A stretch of DNA of 15,952 nt from Promethearchaeota archaeon. GTDB taxonomy: Archaea; Asgardarchaeota; Lokiarchaeia; Sigyniarchaeales; SOKP01. Positions 9,402 through 15,847 of the stretch are shown in pieces. A program made the translations under genes and the position numbers. The stretch's first letter is position 1, and every line of letters starts with the position of its first letter. The notes under the pieces were generated by a model, which searched no databases, was not told the DNA's origin, and saw nothing but the letters and a program-made list of their open reading frames with translations. Where the stretch lies: the NCBI GenBank assembly GCA_019057355.1, contig DXJM01000368.1:1-15952 (forward strand), read 5' to 3'.

Positions 9402-9411
9402 TTAATTATAA
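9402..9411 (+). promoter_or_regulatory. TATA-like element of the FAD dehydrogenase gene
   Basis: TTAATTATAA lies 31 bases before the ATG at 9442. A start 22-27 bases downstream would give a leader of only about 10 bases. An ATG at 9431 is followed after four codons by a stop and is not the gene start. Confidence 0.45.
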
Positions 9412-9441
9412 GCTTTAGGAAAAAAAAATAATGCAGATAAA

Positions 9442-10854
9442 ATGAAAGTTGGAATTGTGGGAGCGGGATCAGCGGGTCTTTTTGCAGCACGTGAACTTGG
9501 GAACGCTAACTTGAAGAACCTTGAAATTAAAATTTTTGATCAAGGACCCGCCGTGGATGAAAGGTATTGTGCCATTAGCGAAGGATTGGCGTGCGCCATG
9601 TGCCATCCATGCAAAATTATGGCGGGGATCGGGGGCGCGGGAGCATTCTCTTCCGGTATTCTCAATTTAAACCGAAATATTGGAGGCGATTTGGGTGATT
9701 TGTGCGATAACGTAGGGCTCAAAGCTGAAGATGTCATCCAACAAGTTGATACGTTTTTCCTTGAAAATGGCGCTCCTGAAAAAGTCTTTGATCCCCATGA
9801 ACATGAAGAAGACCTCAAAAAAGTGCTTCATAAATGTGTTTCTGTTGACGTGAGATTCATTCCCATCAGGCAAAGATTGCTGGGAACTGAAAAAACTCCA
9901 GAAATAATCAAGAGCATTCAATCACGCTTGGAAAAGGATTTTAACGTGCGGTTTGTTCCAAATACGAAAATTAAAACATTTGATGGGGAGAAAAATATCT
10001 ATTACGATGAGGGAAAGGAGGAACGTGTAGAAAAATTTGACGCACTCCTGCTAGCTCCGGGACGATGGGGGATGTTATGGCTAGCTCGTCAGTGCGAAAA
10101 CCTCGGCATAAAAACATCTTATTTACCGCTCGATATTGGAGTGAGAGTAGAAATTCCCTCGATCATTATTGAAGATATATGCGAGAAGGTTCAAAGGGAT
10201 CCCAAGTTCCACATCATAACCCCTACCTACCGCGATTTCTTGCGAACGTTTTGTGTCAACCATAAGGGACATGTCGTGAAGGAAATGTATGAAAAAAAGA
10301 TTGTTGGAGTAAACGGACATCAATTCACGTCCGAAGGGGACTCCGATAATACAAATTTCGCATTCTTGGTCCGGCAAGGATTGACCTCGCCCTTGGAAGA
10401 TACAACAGAATACGGACGTGCCATGTCTAAACAAGCATCGATTTTAGGAGGTTACAAGCCTCTCGTTCAAACCTTGGGAGATTTGCGCAGGGGGCACCGC
10501 TCGAGAAAATCACTTATTGACAAAAATCCTGTTCAGCCCACCTTGAGAGATACCACTCCAGGAGACATAGCAATGGCATATCCTTATCGTTTCGTAAAGG
10601 ACATTTTAGAAGGGCTTGAAATCCTCGACAAGATCATTCCGGGAATCAACAATGATAGCACCTTGATTTATGCACCAGAATTCAAGCGAAGCGCGAAATT
10701 GATTGATGTAAATCCATTCATGGAATCCAATACGGTGAAAAATCTTTTTTTTGCGGGTGATGGGGCAGGACTTTCACGAGGAATTGTAGGAGCTGCCGTC
10801 ACGGGAATTATCGCAGCTAGAGGAATTGTTAGGAATTTAAATTCCATCCAGTAA
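9442..10854 (+). CDS. FAD-dependent dehydrogenase, COG2509-type
   Basis: The 470-residue product is a complete flavoprotein, predicted cytosolic. Residues 3-12 form the ADP-binding Rossmann motif (VGIVGAGSAG), with the acidic strand end IFDQG at 31-35. Residues 43-72 carry Cys43, Cys51, Cys54 and Cys57 followed by IMAGIGGAGAFSSG, a hallmark block of the uncharacterised COG2509 dehydrogenases. The C-terminal block LFFAGDGAGLSRGIVGAA (435-452) is the second FAD-contact motif typical of the two-dinucleotide-binding fold. The physiological substrate of this family is not established. The length is normal for archaeal members, and there is no signal peptide or membrane segment. The start at 9442 is fixed by the Rossmann motif beginning at residue 3. 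The gene stands alone, divergent from the giant gene and convergent with the Smr gene. The family call is strong; the substrate is unknown. Confidence 0.88.
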   Translation: MKVGIVGAGSAGLFAARELGNANLKNLEIKIFDQGPAVDERYCAISEGLACAMCHPCKIMAGIGGAGAFSSGILNLNRNIGGDLGDLCDNVGLKAEDVIQQVDTFFLENGAPEKVFDPHEHEEDLKKVLHKCVSVDVRFIPIRQRLLGTEKTPEIIKSIQSRLEKDFNVRFVPNTKIKTFDGEKNIYYDEGKEERVEKFDALLLAPGRWGMLWLARQCENLGIKTSYLPLDIGVRVEIPSIIIEDICEKVQRDPKFHIITPTYRDFLRTFCVNHKGHVVKEMYEKKIVGVNGHQFTSEGDSDNTNFAFLVRQGLTSPLEDTTEYGRAMSKQASILGGYKPLVQTLGDLRRGHRSRKSLIDKNPVQPTLRDTTPGDIAMAYPYRFVKDILEGLEILDKIIPGINNDSTLIYAPEFKRSAKLIDVNPFMESNTVKNLFFAGDGAGLSRGIVGAAVTGIIAARGIVRNLNSIQ

Positions 10855-10868
10855 AAATATCAAAATGG

Positions 10869-10883
10869 TTTTTTTTAAAAAAA
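10869..10883. terminator. Bidirectional T-tract terminator between convergent genes
   Basis: Eight T followed by seven A lie in the 58-base gap between the FAD dehydrogenase stop and the Smr gene stop. Read from either side this gives an oligo-T tract downstream of a gene, the usual archaeal intrinsic termination signal. There is no stem-loop. Confidence 0.5.
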
Positions 10884-10912
10884 TGAAATCAATGCTGTTC
10901 TCAACAAAATAA

Positions 10913-11155
10913 CTACTTTATTTCAAATATCGAAACTCCGGGGTTTTTATCCTGCTTTCTTGCTAGGATGTAGCCTTCTCGGGCCATTTCTCTAATAAAC
11001 CTATCTGACCGGATGTAATTTTTTAATACTTGCCCTTGCTTGTAGCCATGAACGAGTTCTAAAAGAAAATCGCCATTTAGGACGCATTCCTCCAGGATTA
11101 ATAGGATTTCATCCTTGGCATCCAAGAGTTCATGTCCGTGCAAGTCCACCTTCAT
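10913..11155 (-). CDS. Stand-alone Smr-domain protein
   Basis: This 80-residue protein is essentially one Smr (small MutS-related) domain. From the ATG at 11155 it begins MKVDLHGHELL, with the signature DLHG at residues 4-7. The second motif is ELVHGYKQG (about 36-44), matching the family's HGxGxG-type loop with a Tyr-Lys-Gln variation, and the basic helix KNYIRSDRFIREMA follows. Smr domains bind DNA or RNA, and some are endonucleases; the DLHG His and the loop His-Gly are both kept. A GTG nine bases upstream (11164) is an alternative start giving 83 residues. I prefer the ATG because GTGAT, complementary to the 16S 3' end, overlaps the GTG and stands just before the ATG. No partner domain (MutS2, coiled coil) is attached. 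The actual target is not predictable from the sequence. Confidence 0.8.
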   Translation of the reverse strand: MKVDLHGHELLDAKDEILLILEECVLNGDFLLELVHGYKQGQVLKNYIRSDRFIREMAREGYILARKQDKNPGVSIFEIK

Positions 11156-11214
11156 TTCAATCACGTTTGAATGGTAAAAAGTTCATCGATATTCATTGAT
11201 AGAGTTTTGTGTAT

Positions 11215-11225
11215 GTTTATTTAAA
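11215..11225 (-). promoter_or_regulatory. TATA box candidate for the Smr gene
   Basis: The minus strand reads AAATTTAAATAAAC here, a good TATA element about 60-70 bases before the gene start. A transcript would start near 11190 with a leader of about 35 bases. Confidence 0.4.
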
Positions 11226-11328
11226 TTTTTCATTTATCAACCTTGTTTAAGATTCCCAAAAGAATTTTTCATGAGGGGAGCAAAAAGGTCCTATATTTAC
11301 AAAAAAAGAAAAAATATCAGGCTTTTTA

Positions 11329-11337
11329 TTTATATAT
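11329..11337 (+). promoter_or_regulatory. TATA box candidate for the HAD-like gene
   Basis: TTTATATAT lies about 65 bases before the ATG at 11402, giving a leader of about 40 bases. A second AT-rich candidate (11365-11377, ACTAATAATTTTA) would give an almost leaderless mRNA. The sequence does not decide between them. Confidence 0.35.
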
Positions 11338-11401
11338 CCTAAAATTAGTCTATAGTTACCTTAAACTAATAATTTTAACATGAACTGAAAAAAACGTTAG
11401 C

Positions 11402-11935
11402 ATGAAGGAAATATTCATTTTTGACATAGATGGCTGCGTCTTGCCTCAGGTTTTTCCCAATATTTACAAGAATAATGCGCCAAATGAGGATTTCATGAAC
11501 GAAGCCCTAAAGAAGGGGGAGGGCGTCTCTTTATTTGAAGATTTTGTAAAATTTTATGAAAAACACTGCAAGAATGCCCATCACGTTTTCTTCATGACGG
11601 GAAGGCAAAAACGCTATTTTGGTGAAATTACTGAAAAGCAATTATTTCCCTTGAAGAAAATCAAGGAATTCGATATAATTTATTATCCTGAAGAAAAATC
11701 TCACGATGCTGAAGAATATTTCAATTGGAAGATCGAAAGCTTGGAGGAGATTTTTAAGAAACAGCAAAAAGCCCTCGCCAGTAATTTAAACGGGAGAAAT
11801 GCATTGATGTTCAGGATTTTTGATGACATGGATGAGTACTTTCCGGCCATAAAAGCCCTATCGAAACAATATGCTTATACGACCGTTTTAACATCGATAA
11901 AAGGCTCGAAAACGTGGACATTATTGCTTGACTAA
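11402..11935 (+). CDS. HAD-superfamily phosphatase-like hydrolase
   Basis: The 177-residue protein shows the order of HAD motifs. Motif I is IFDIDGCV with the nucleophile Asp8 and acid/base Asp10. Motif II is FFMTGRQ with Thr66. A candidate motif III Lys is Lys110 in YFNWKIESLEE. Motif IV is RIFDDMDEYF with Asp141 and Asp142. The insert between motifs I and II (about residues 11-60) acts as a small cap. Members hydrolyse phosphate esters or other phospho-compounds through an Asp-phosphate intermediate; the substrate here cannot be named. The TGR after motif II and the DDxxEYF block recall small archaeal and phage HAD proteins annotated as polynucleotide-phosphatase-like, but this is only resemblance. 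The start is fixed because motif I begins at residue 6. No Shine-Dalgarno is evident. It converges on the RNase J-like pair with only 16 bases between stops. Confidence 0.75.
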   Translation: MKEIFIFDIDGCVLPQVFPNIYKNNAPNEDFMNEALKKGEGVSLFEDFVKFYEKHCKNAHHVFFMTGRQKRYFGEITEKQLFPLKKIKEFDIIYYPEEKSHDAEEYFNWKIESLEEIFKKQQKALASNLNGRNALMFRIFDDMDEYFPAIKALSKQYAYTTVLTSIKGSKTWTLLLD

Positions 11936-11946
11936 TTTAAGCACCA

Positions 11947-11953
11947 TTTTTTT
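11947..11953 (+). terminator. T-tract terminator of the HAD-like gene
   Basis: Seven T follow the HAD-like stop by about 11 bases and overlap the stop codon (11952-11954) of the convergent metallo-hydrolase gene. No matching T-tract is seen for the opposite strand before it enters the HAD gene. Confidence 0.4.
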
Positions 11954-13484
11954 ATTCGAGATCTACTTGAAACGGCTCATTATCGCTACTTGAGAGTGCC
12001 ACGTTTATCCCCTTGCCCGTGAAGAGCTTGTCAAAAATCTCAGGATGCTCCGTATGAATTGGAATGAGCAATTCAGGATTTAACTCCATCACGTAGGTAT
12101 AGATGTCATGTGGCTTCGCATGACCGGATGCGTGAACCCTATAAGATGGGACGCGCAATTTCAGTAATCTTTTCTCTATAGATCTCGTATTATCTCGGAA
12201 GTTTTCCACGTATGGATCGATGTTCGAGGATATAAAAACACCATTTAAGTCTTTGGGCAAATTATTGAAGATATAATCGGGCATGGAGGTGATATATAAA
12301 ATGAATTTCCCGCCCAGGTCTTTAAGTTGGTCATGGTCGAGATACCTCCATGTCTTATTGTTCTTTTCAAGCATTGCATTGATGGTATCTTTCCACGGAA
12401 ATTTCCTCATTTTATCCTTTACTATGTAGATGTGGTCATCCTTCTTGATGTGGGGATTTTTCATGGTCGCATACCGGGCATTTTTATTCAGTCGATAATA
12501 AAAATACGCATCCTTCTCAGAAATGAGGTATTTCCACTTGAACTTTTTTGCGATGGTTGAAAACGTCCGAAACCGGTCCCAATCGACTCGCTCATATTTT
12601 ACCAAGACGTAATCGAAAGGCATCTTCTTGAAGAGGGTGTTGAGTTGGGTTTTCACCATGGCTTCCGATTCGATGGCCCCCTTATGAATGTGGGTCCCTT
12701 CACAGATGAGCGCTTTCACTCGAGGGACGCTCTTGGAAGCACTAGCATCATTACCCTGGCTCGATTGAGCGTTCAAGAGCCTCCTTGCTTTCGATATCAA
12801 GTCACCGGTCATGTAGGATAGGGGACCATGCATTCGAAAATCGCCCGAATAGATGAGGATGCCTGCCGAGGTTTTAAAAATAAAACCATAAGCGGCTGGG
12901 ATTGAATGGTCCACGTGGACGGGGATGACCTCCATTCCCTTGATGGATACCACGTCACCCGTTATGAAAAGCTTCCATTTCAGGCCATTATAAAAGTTAT
13001 CCATCCTAAATGCCCTCGAATCGTAATTAGCTATGATTATTTTATGCGTGACCGCGCCCGTGTAAATGGGAATGTTGCGATTCAGCAAGGGAAGGCAATA
13101 ATAGTGGTCTCGATGGGCGTGCGAAATGAATGCTCCATTAATGGCCGTGGAAGGGTCAATTTTATCCTTGCATTGATTTACTTTTTGATGGCGCTTCATT
13201 TTTTCATGATTATAGAGATAATGCTCGGTATACAGGTTTTTAAGAGCCTCTCCTCTTGGACGGGGGATCAATCTTGCAGTGAGCAATTCTTCAAGGGTCG
13301 ACGGCTCTTCCCGGTCAAAGACCTCATGAAATCGCTTGAAATTCACGCCAAAATCAATCAAGAGCGTGATATCGAGCCCAAAATCCTCTAATAAAATACA
13401 GTTACCCCCAATTTCGTTAAAACCTCCTAAAAACGTTAATCGAACGCGTCCTTCAATATCTTTAATGGTGCTTTCTTCTTGCAT
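11952..13484 (-). CDS. RNase J-like metallo-beta-lactamase/beta-CASP hydrolase (paralogue 1)
   Basis: The 510-residue protein carries the metallo-beta-lactamase motifs in order: GGFNEIGGN (20-28) and LLIDFG (41-46); SHAHRDH with His122, His124, Asp126 and His127; VDHSIP with His193; and YSGDFRMHG with Asp215. Beta-CASP-like motifs follow: acidic Glu262 in ICEGTH (A), His455 in ASGHA (B) and His477 in PIHTEHP (C). All metal ligands are present, so it should be an active two-zinc enzyme. The GGxxEIGGN opening and SGHA...PIHTE ending place it with COG0595/RNase J-type nucleases, so RNA cleavage or 5'-3' decay is the likely function. An insert (about 47-118) before the HxHxDH motif is longer than in bacterial RNase J. 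A low-complexity Ser/Ala linker (240-252) follows motif 4. GAGG lies eight bases before the ATG. The upstream gene on the same strand is a paralogue 110 bases away, likely one transcript. Confidence 0.82.
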   Translation of the reverse strand: MQEESTIKDIEGRVRLTFLGGFNEIGGNCILLEDFGLDITLLIDFGVNFKRFHEVFDREEPSTLEELLTARLIPRPRGEALKNLYTEHYLYNHEKMKRHQKVNQCKDKIDPSTAINGAFISHAHRDHYYCLPLLNRNIPIYTGAVTHKIIIANYDSRAFRMDNFYNGLKWKLFITGDVVSIKGMEVIPVHVDHSIPAAYGFIFKTSAGILIYSGDFRMHGPLSYMTGDLISKARRLLNAQSSQGNDASASKSVPRVKALICEGTHIHKGAIESEAMVKTQLNTLFKKMPFDYVLVKYERVDWDRFRTFSTIAKKFKWKYLISEKDAYFYYRLNKNARYATMKNPHIKKDDHIYIVKDKMRKFPWKDTINAMLEKNNKTWRYLDHDQLKDLGGKFILYITSMPDYIFNNLPKDLNGVFISSNIDPYVENFRDNTRSIEKRLLKLRVPSYRVHASGHAKPHDIYTYVMELNPELLIPIHTEHPEIFDKLFTGKGINVALSSSDNEPFQVDLE

Positions 13485-13492
13485 TTTTCTTG

Positions 13493-13496
13493 CCTC
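13493..13496 (-). promoter_or_regulatory. Ribosome binding site of paralogue 1
   Basis: The minus strand reads AAGAGGCAAGAAAA directly before ATG; GAGG stands eight bases from the start, a normal Shine-Dalgarno spacing. This supports the ATG at 13484. Confidence 0.5.
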
Positions 13497-13594
13497 TTAA
13501 CTTCCATGAACATCAACATGACCGTGAATGGTGGAGCTTAATCATGAATCATCATGGTAATTGGTAATAATTAATGGTTTGATTACTGCAATAA

Positions 13595-15100
13595 TCAATT
13601 TAACGTGAGTGGCGTGAATAATCCGGGTGCGATGAGCCCGCATCCCGTCGGAATCAGGTTCTTAAATTCTAAGGGGTGCTCGGTGTGAATTGAAATCACG
13701 TGTTTGGGGTTTATCGTGGCAATGGCGTCCTTCAAGTCAGCAGGGTAACAGTGACCGGTCGTGTGGGCATGGGCTAACTTCAAATTGCACAAGTCTAACC
13801 ACTTCAACAAGCGATTGAACGTGAATTCCATTTCTTCGTTGAAGGGTTCAGCCTTTCCGTAAATATACGTGCCCGAGAACTGCGTCCTGCAGGTTCCACA
13901 GTGCAGGAGTAAAAGTGGACCGTTGGACGTGTACAAGATGTACTCGTTCGAATCCTTCAAGAGATTTTCTCTCAATTCGGGACCCCATATAAAATTATCA
14001 GGAGAAATGCTCGTGTCATCCAATAATTCCCTTTCATGATTTTTTCGACCCGCGTCACGTGTTTCTAAATAAAAACCGGGGCAGGTCTTGGTCAATTCTT
14101 TGTAAAGCTTTTGATTGGATGATAATTTTGACCGTCCCAACAAGATTTTAAAGTCGTTTTTTTGGGGCAAGCCATCCATCAAGCGCTCGTCTTCGTTCAG
14201 GTGAAGGATCATGTAGGCCTTTTTTGAATCGATGACCAGTTCTCTTCCCGTTTTTTTGGCAACCTCGTGCAGTATCTTCACCCGTTCCAAGTCCGCCTGG
14301 GACGCATCGTAAATGATGAGATGCTCTTCGGATTCAATGATTTCAATGCACTCGTTCTTGACATCCGCTTCCGAACTTGTCGTGTTTTCCTCTATCGAAG
14401 GTGCTTCTTCGTTTTTATCTTGACCCACCCTCGTGCCTTCGCATAACAAGTAATCCACGTCTTCTTTTTCCACTTGCCTTAGAAATTCATCAGTGAGATG
14501 TTTTTGGTTGCCATGCATCCTGAAGTCACCCGTATAGACCAGATTCTTTTTTCCTTGGATGAAATAAGCCGAAGCTCCCACGATGGAATGATCCACGTCA
14601 AATCTCGTAATTCTCAGGTCCTTCACCTCGACCTGCGAACACTTTTCCAAATTCTCAAATTGCAAGTGGTCGATTTTTGCGTGAAATTCAGTTCTTCCCG
14701 CCCGGGAATAGAGTTCGATTATTTTCTTAGAGATCTTCGAAAGATAAATCGGGATATCGGCTCTCAATAAGCCAATATATCCGTAATGGTCCATGTGAGC
14801 GTGAGATAACAACACCGCATCATGGCGTCTTTCTTCAAGGTTTTCCAGGACGCCTCGCGGACCGTCAGCACCATACACGGCATCATGATCGTGATAACGG
14901 TAAAGTCCCCTTAATTCGGGAATGAGCCCCGTCTTGAGCAGGTCATCAATATTCGCCGGTTGCAACAAAGGAAATTCAAAAAATTCGCTGGTTTTCTTGA
15001 AAGAAATGCCAAAATCTAAAAAGATCCTCGCGTCATTCTCTTTTAACAAGATCTTATTGCCACCAATCTCACTTGCCCCACCATAAACAGTTACTTCCAT
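13595..15100 (-). CDS. RNase J-like metallo-beta-lactamase/beta-CASP hydrolase (paralogue 2)
   Basis: The 501-residue protein is a diverged paralogue of its downstream neighbour. Motifs: GGASEIGGN (7-15) and IFLDFG (26-31); SHAHMDH with His100, His102, Asp104 and His105; DVDHSI with His171; YTGDFRMHG with Asp192; beta-CASP Glu221 in CEGTR, His450 in TTGH, and His472 in SIHTEHP. The full ligand set predicts an active enzyme. Both paralogues share the pre-HxHxDH insert with a DLL(K/T)xxLIP segment, so they belong to one subfamily. An acidic linker rich in Glu and Ser (about 227-249) follows motif A. A CGTC pair (Cys401, Cys404) near the end of the beta-CASP part is absent from paralogue 1. It probably acts on RNA, perhaps as a partner of paralogue 1 in a J1/J2-like pair; that pairing is inferred. 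Translation is supported by a strong ribosome binding site. Confidence 0.82.
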   Translation of the reverse strand: MEVTVYGGASEIGGNKILLKENDARIFLDFGISFKKTSEFFEFPLLQPANIDDLLKTGLIPELRGLYRYHDHDAVYGADGPRGVLENLEERRHDAVLLSHAHMDHYGYIGLLRADIPIYLSKISKKIIELYSRAGRTEFHAKIDHLQFENLEKCSQVEVKDLRITRFDVDHSIVGASAYFIQGKKNLVYTGDFRMHGNQKHLTDEFLRQVEKEDVDYLLCEGTRVGQDKNEEAPSIEENTTSSEADVKNECIEIIESEEHLIIYDASQADLERVKILHEVAKKTGRELVIDSKKAYMILHLNEDERLMDGLPQKNDFKILLGRSKLSSNQKLYKELTKTCPGFYLETRDAGRKNHERELLDDTSISPDNFIWGPELRENLLKDSNEYILYTSNGPLLLLHCGTCRTQFSGTYIYGKAEPFNEEMEFTFNRLLKWLDLCNLKLAHAHTTGHCYPADLKDAIATINPKHVISIHTEHPLEFKNLIPTGCGLIAPGLFTPLTLN

Positions 15101-15104
15101 GCTC

Positions 15105-15114
15105 GATCATCCTC
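15105..15114 (-). promoter_or_regulatory. Strong ribosome binding site of paralogue 2
   Basis: The minus strand reads GAGGATGATC, eight of ten bases matching the ideal GGAGGTGATC, and ends four bases before the ATG at 15100. The ATG inside GATGATC is out of frame. This fixes the start chosen. Confidence 0.6.
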
Positions 15115-15248
15115 TCACGACATTTTTTTATCGTATTTGTATCGTAATTTTATCACATTTTTGCTCAATGTTTCCTTTCCTTCCAAGTTCTTTCGGGATT
15201 TTTTCGGATTTCTTTTTTCAGATTATCCAATGATAATTCTTTTTTTTA

Positions 15249-15259
15249 TTATAATATAG
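15249..15259 (+). promoter_or_regulatory. TATA-like element
   Basis: TTATAATATAG follows a T-run and lies about 15-25 bases before the ATG of the doubtful 78-codon ORF, which would then be leaderless. The AT-rich tract could also serve the minus-strand metallo-hydrolase pair, with a long leader of about 125 bases. Confidence 0.3.
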
Positions 15260-15274
15260 TAGGGTCCAGTTAAA

Positions 15275-15511
15275 ATGTTATTCTTTTCATTTATTTTGCA
15301 CTTTCCTTCACGGGTCATGCTAACAATAGAAATACACCACCGCGGGAAGCCAAGGAGGCAAGGTATAAAAGTCATTTATTTAGACGACATGAGGAACGCA
15401 TCATGCATGGTTCCTTTTATTGCCATTACAATCTTTTATGCTGCACTTTTTCCCCCGAATGGTTTTTTATACCTACCATTGCAGGATCTTTTATATTTTA
15501 CTCACGGGTGA
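15275..15511 (+). CDS. Doubtful small hypothetical protein (78 aa)
   Basis: I do not recognise this product. It has a hydrophobic N-terminus (MLFFSFILHFPSRVMLTI), a basic middle (HHRGKPRRQG) and a hydrophobic stretch at about 46-70 (MVPFIAITIFYAALF and on), so it could be a small membrane protein. A TATA-like element stands just before it, and base composition is closer to the genes on its left than to the AT-rich region on its right. Against it: no Shine-Dalgarno, no known motif, and a 6-bp stem-loop followed by four T at 15392-15415 inside the frame. The segment may instead be an untranslated RNA or decayed coding DNA. Confidence 0.22.
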   Translation: MLFFSFILHFPSRVMLTIEIHHRGKPRRQGIKVIYLDDMRNASCMVPFIAITIFYAALFPPNGFLYLPLQDLLYFTHG

Positions 15512-15690
15512 AAATGCGCTTTTTAATAAGTGCTTGAATTTTTCAGCTGGAAACCCCAAATTAGCGGTCAATTAAGTTATTCGTAAAGCTAACAAAATTA
15601 TTTAAGTGTTACGGTAATTGTAATGAAAAATAGGCCCAGATCGTGCACCTCCTCAACAATCAAACCCTTTATATCTATTATATGAACAAT

Positions 15691-15726
15691 CACCATTTAT
15701 ATGTTTCTAAATATACCATAATGGTG
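15691..15726. repeat. Inverted repeat / possible stem-loop
   Basis: CACCATT (15691-15697) pairs perfectly with AATGGTG (15720-15726). An inner TATAT/ATATA pairing extends the stem with a small bulge, leaving a loop near TTTCTA. There is no T-tract directly after it, so a terminator is unlikely. It could be a binding site or a leader structure. Confidence 0.35.
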
Positions 15727-15805
15727 TATATAATCTAAAGAATTAAATAAAAACTTTCATGACAAAATTAAATTAGCCTAATATTACATAGTTTAATAGT
15801 ACATT

Positions 15806-15847
15806 ATGGCGGGACGCTGGAGAAGAAAAAGAAAAGCAAAAAATTAA
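15806..15847 (+). CDS. Possible micro-ORF for a 13-residue basic peptide (eL41-like composition)
   Basis: ATG to TAA encodes MAGRWRRKRKAKN: seven of thirteen residues are Lys or Arg, with one Trp near the start. Ribosomal protein eL41, one of the smallest proteins known, also opens with a Trp followed by Arg/Lys runs (AKWRKKRMRR), but it is about 25 residues long. The stretch is GC-richer than its surroundings. There is no clear Shine-Dalgarno, and the AT-rich upstream gives only weak TATA candidates. Such short frames occur by chance, so this is a lead, not a call. Confidence 0.2.
   Translation: MAGRWRRKRKAKN

Larger units (their letters stand above)
8908..9441. other. Divergent intergenic region (534 bp)
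   Basis: This AT-rich region separates the giant gene from the FAD dehydrogenase gene. It holds the two TATA promoters and their palindromes near its ends. The middle (about 9015-9380) shows no tRNA, no convincing ORF and no clear stem-loop. A 22-codon ORF at 9290-9358 lacks a ribosome binding site and was not called. Confidence 0.7.

Noticed and set aside
12906..13391. 161-codon plus-strand ORF
   Set aside because: It lies entirely antisense inside the RNase J-like paralogue 1 gene, whose motifs are unmistakable. The product shows no motif.
15598..15654. Minus-strand GAGGAGGTG followed by a 16-codon frame, with a TATA-like tract upstream
   Set aside because: The only in-frame start overlaps the Shine-Dalgarno-like sequence itself, and the frame ends after 16 codons.
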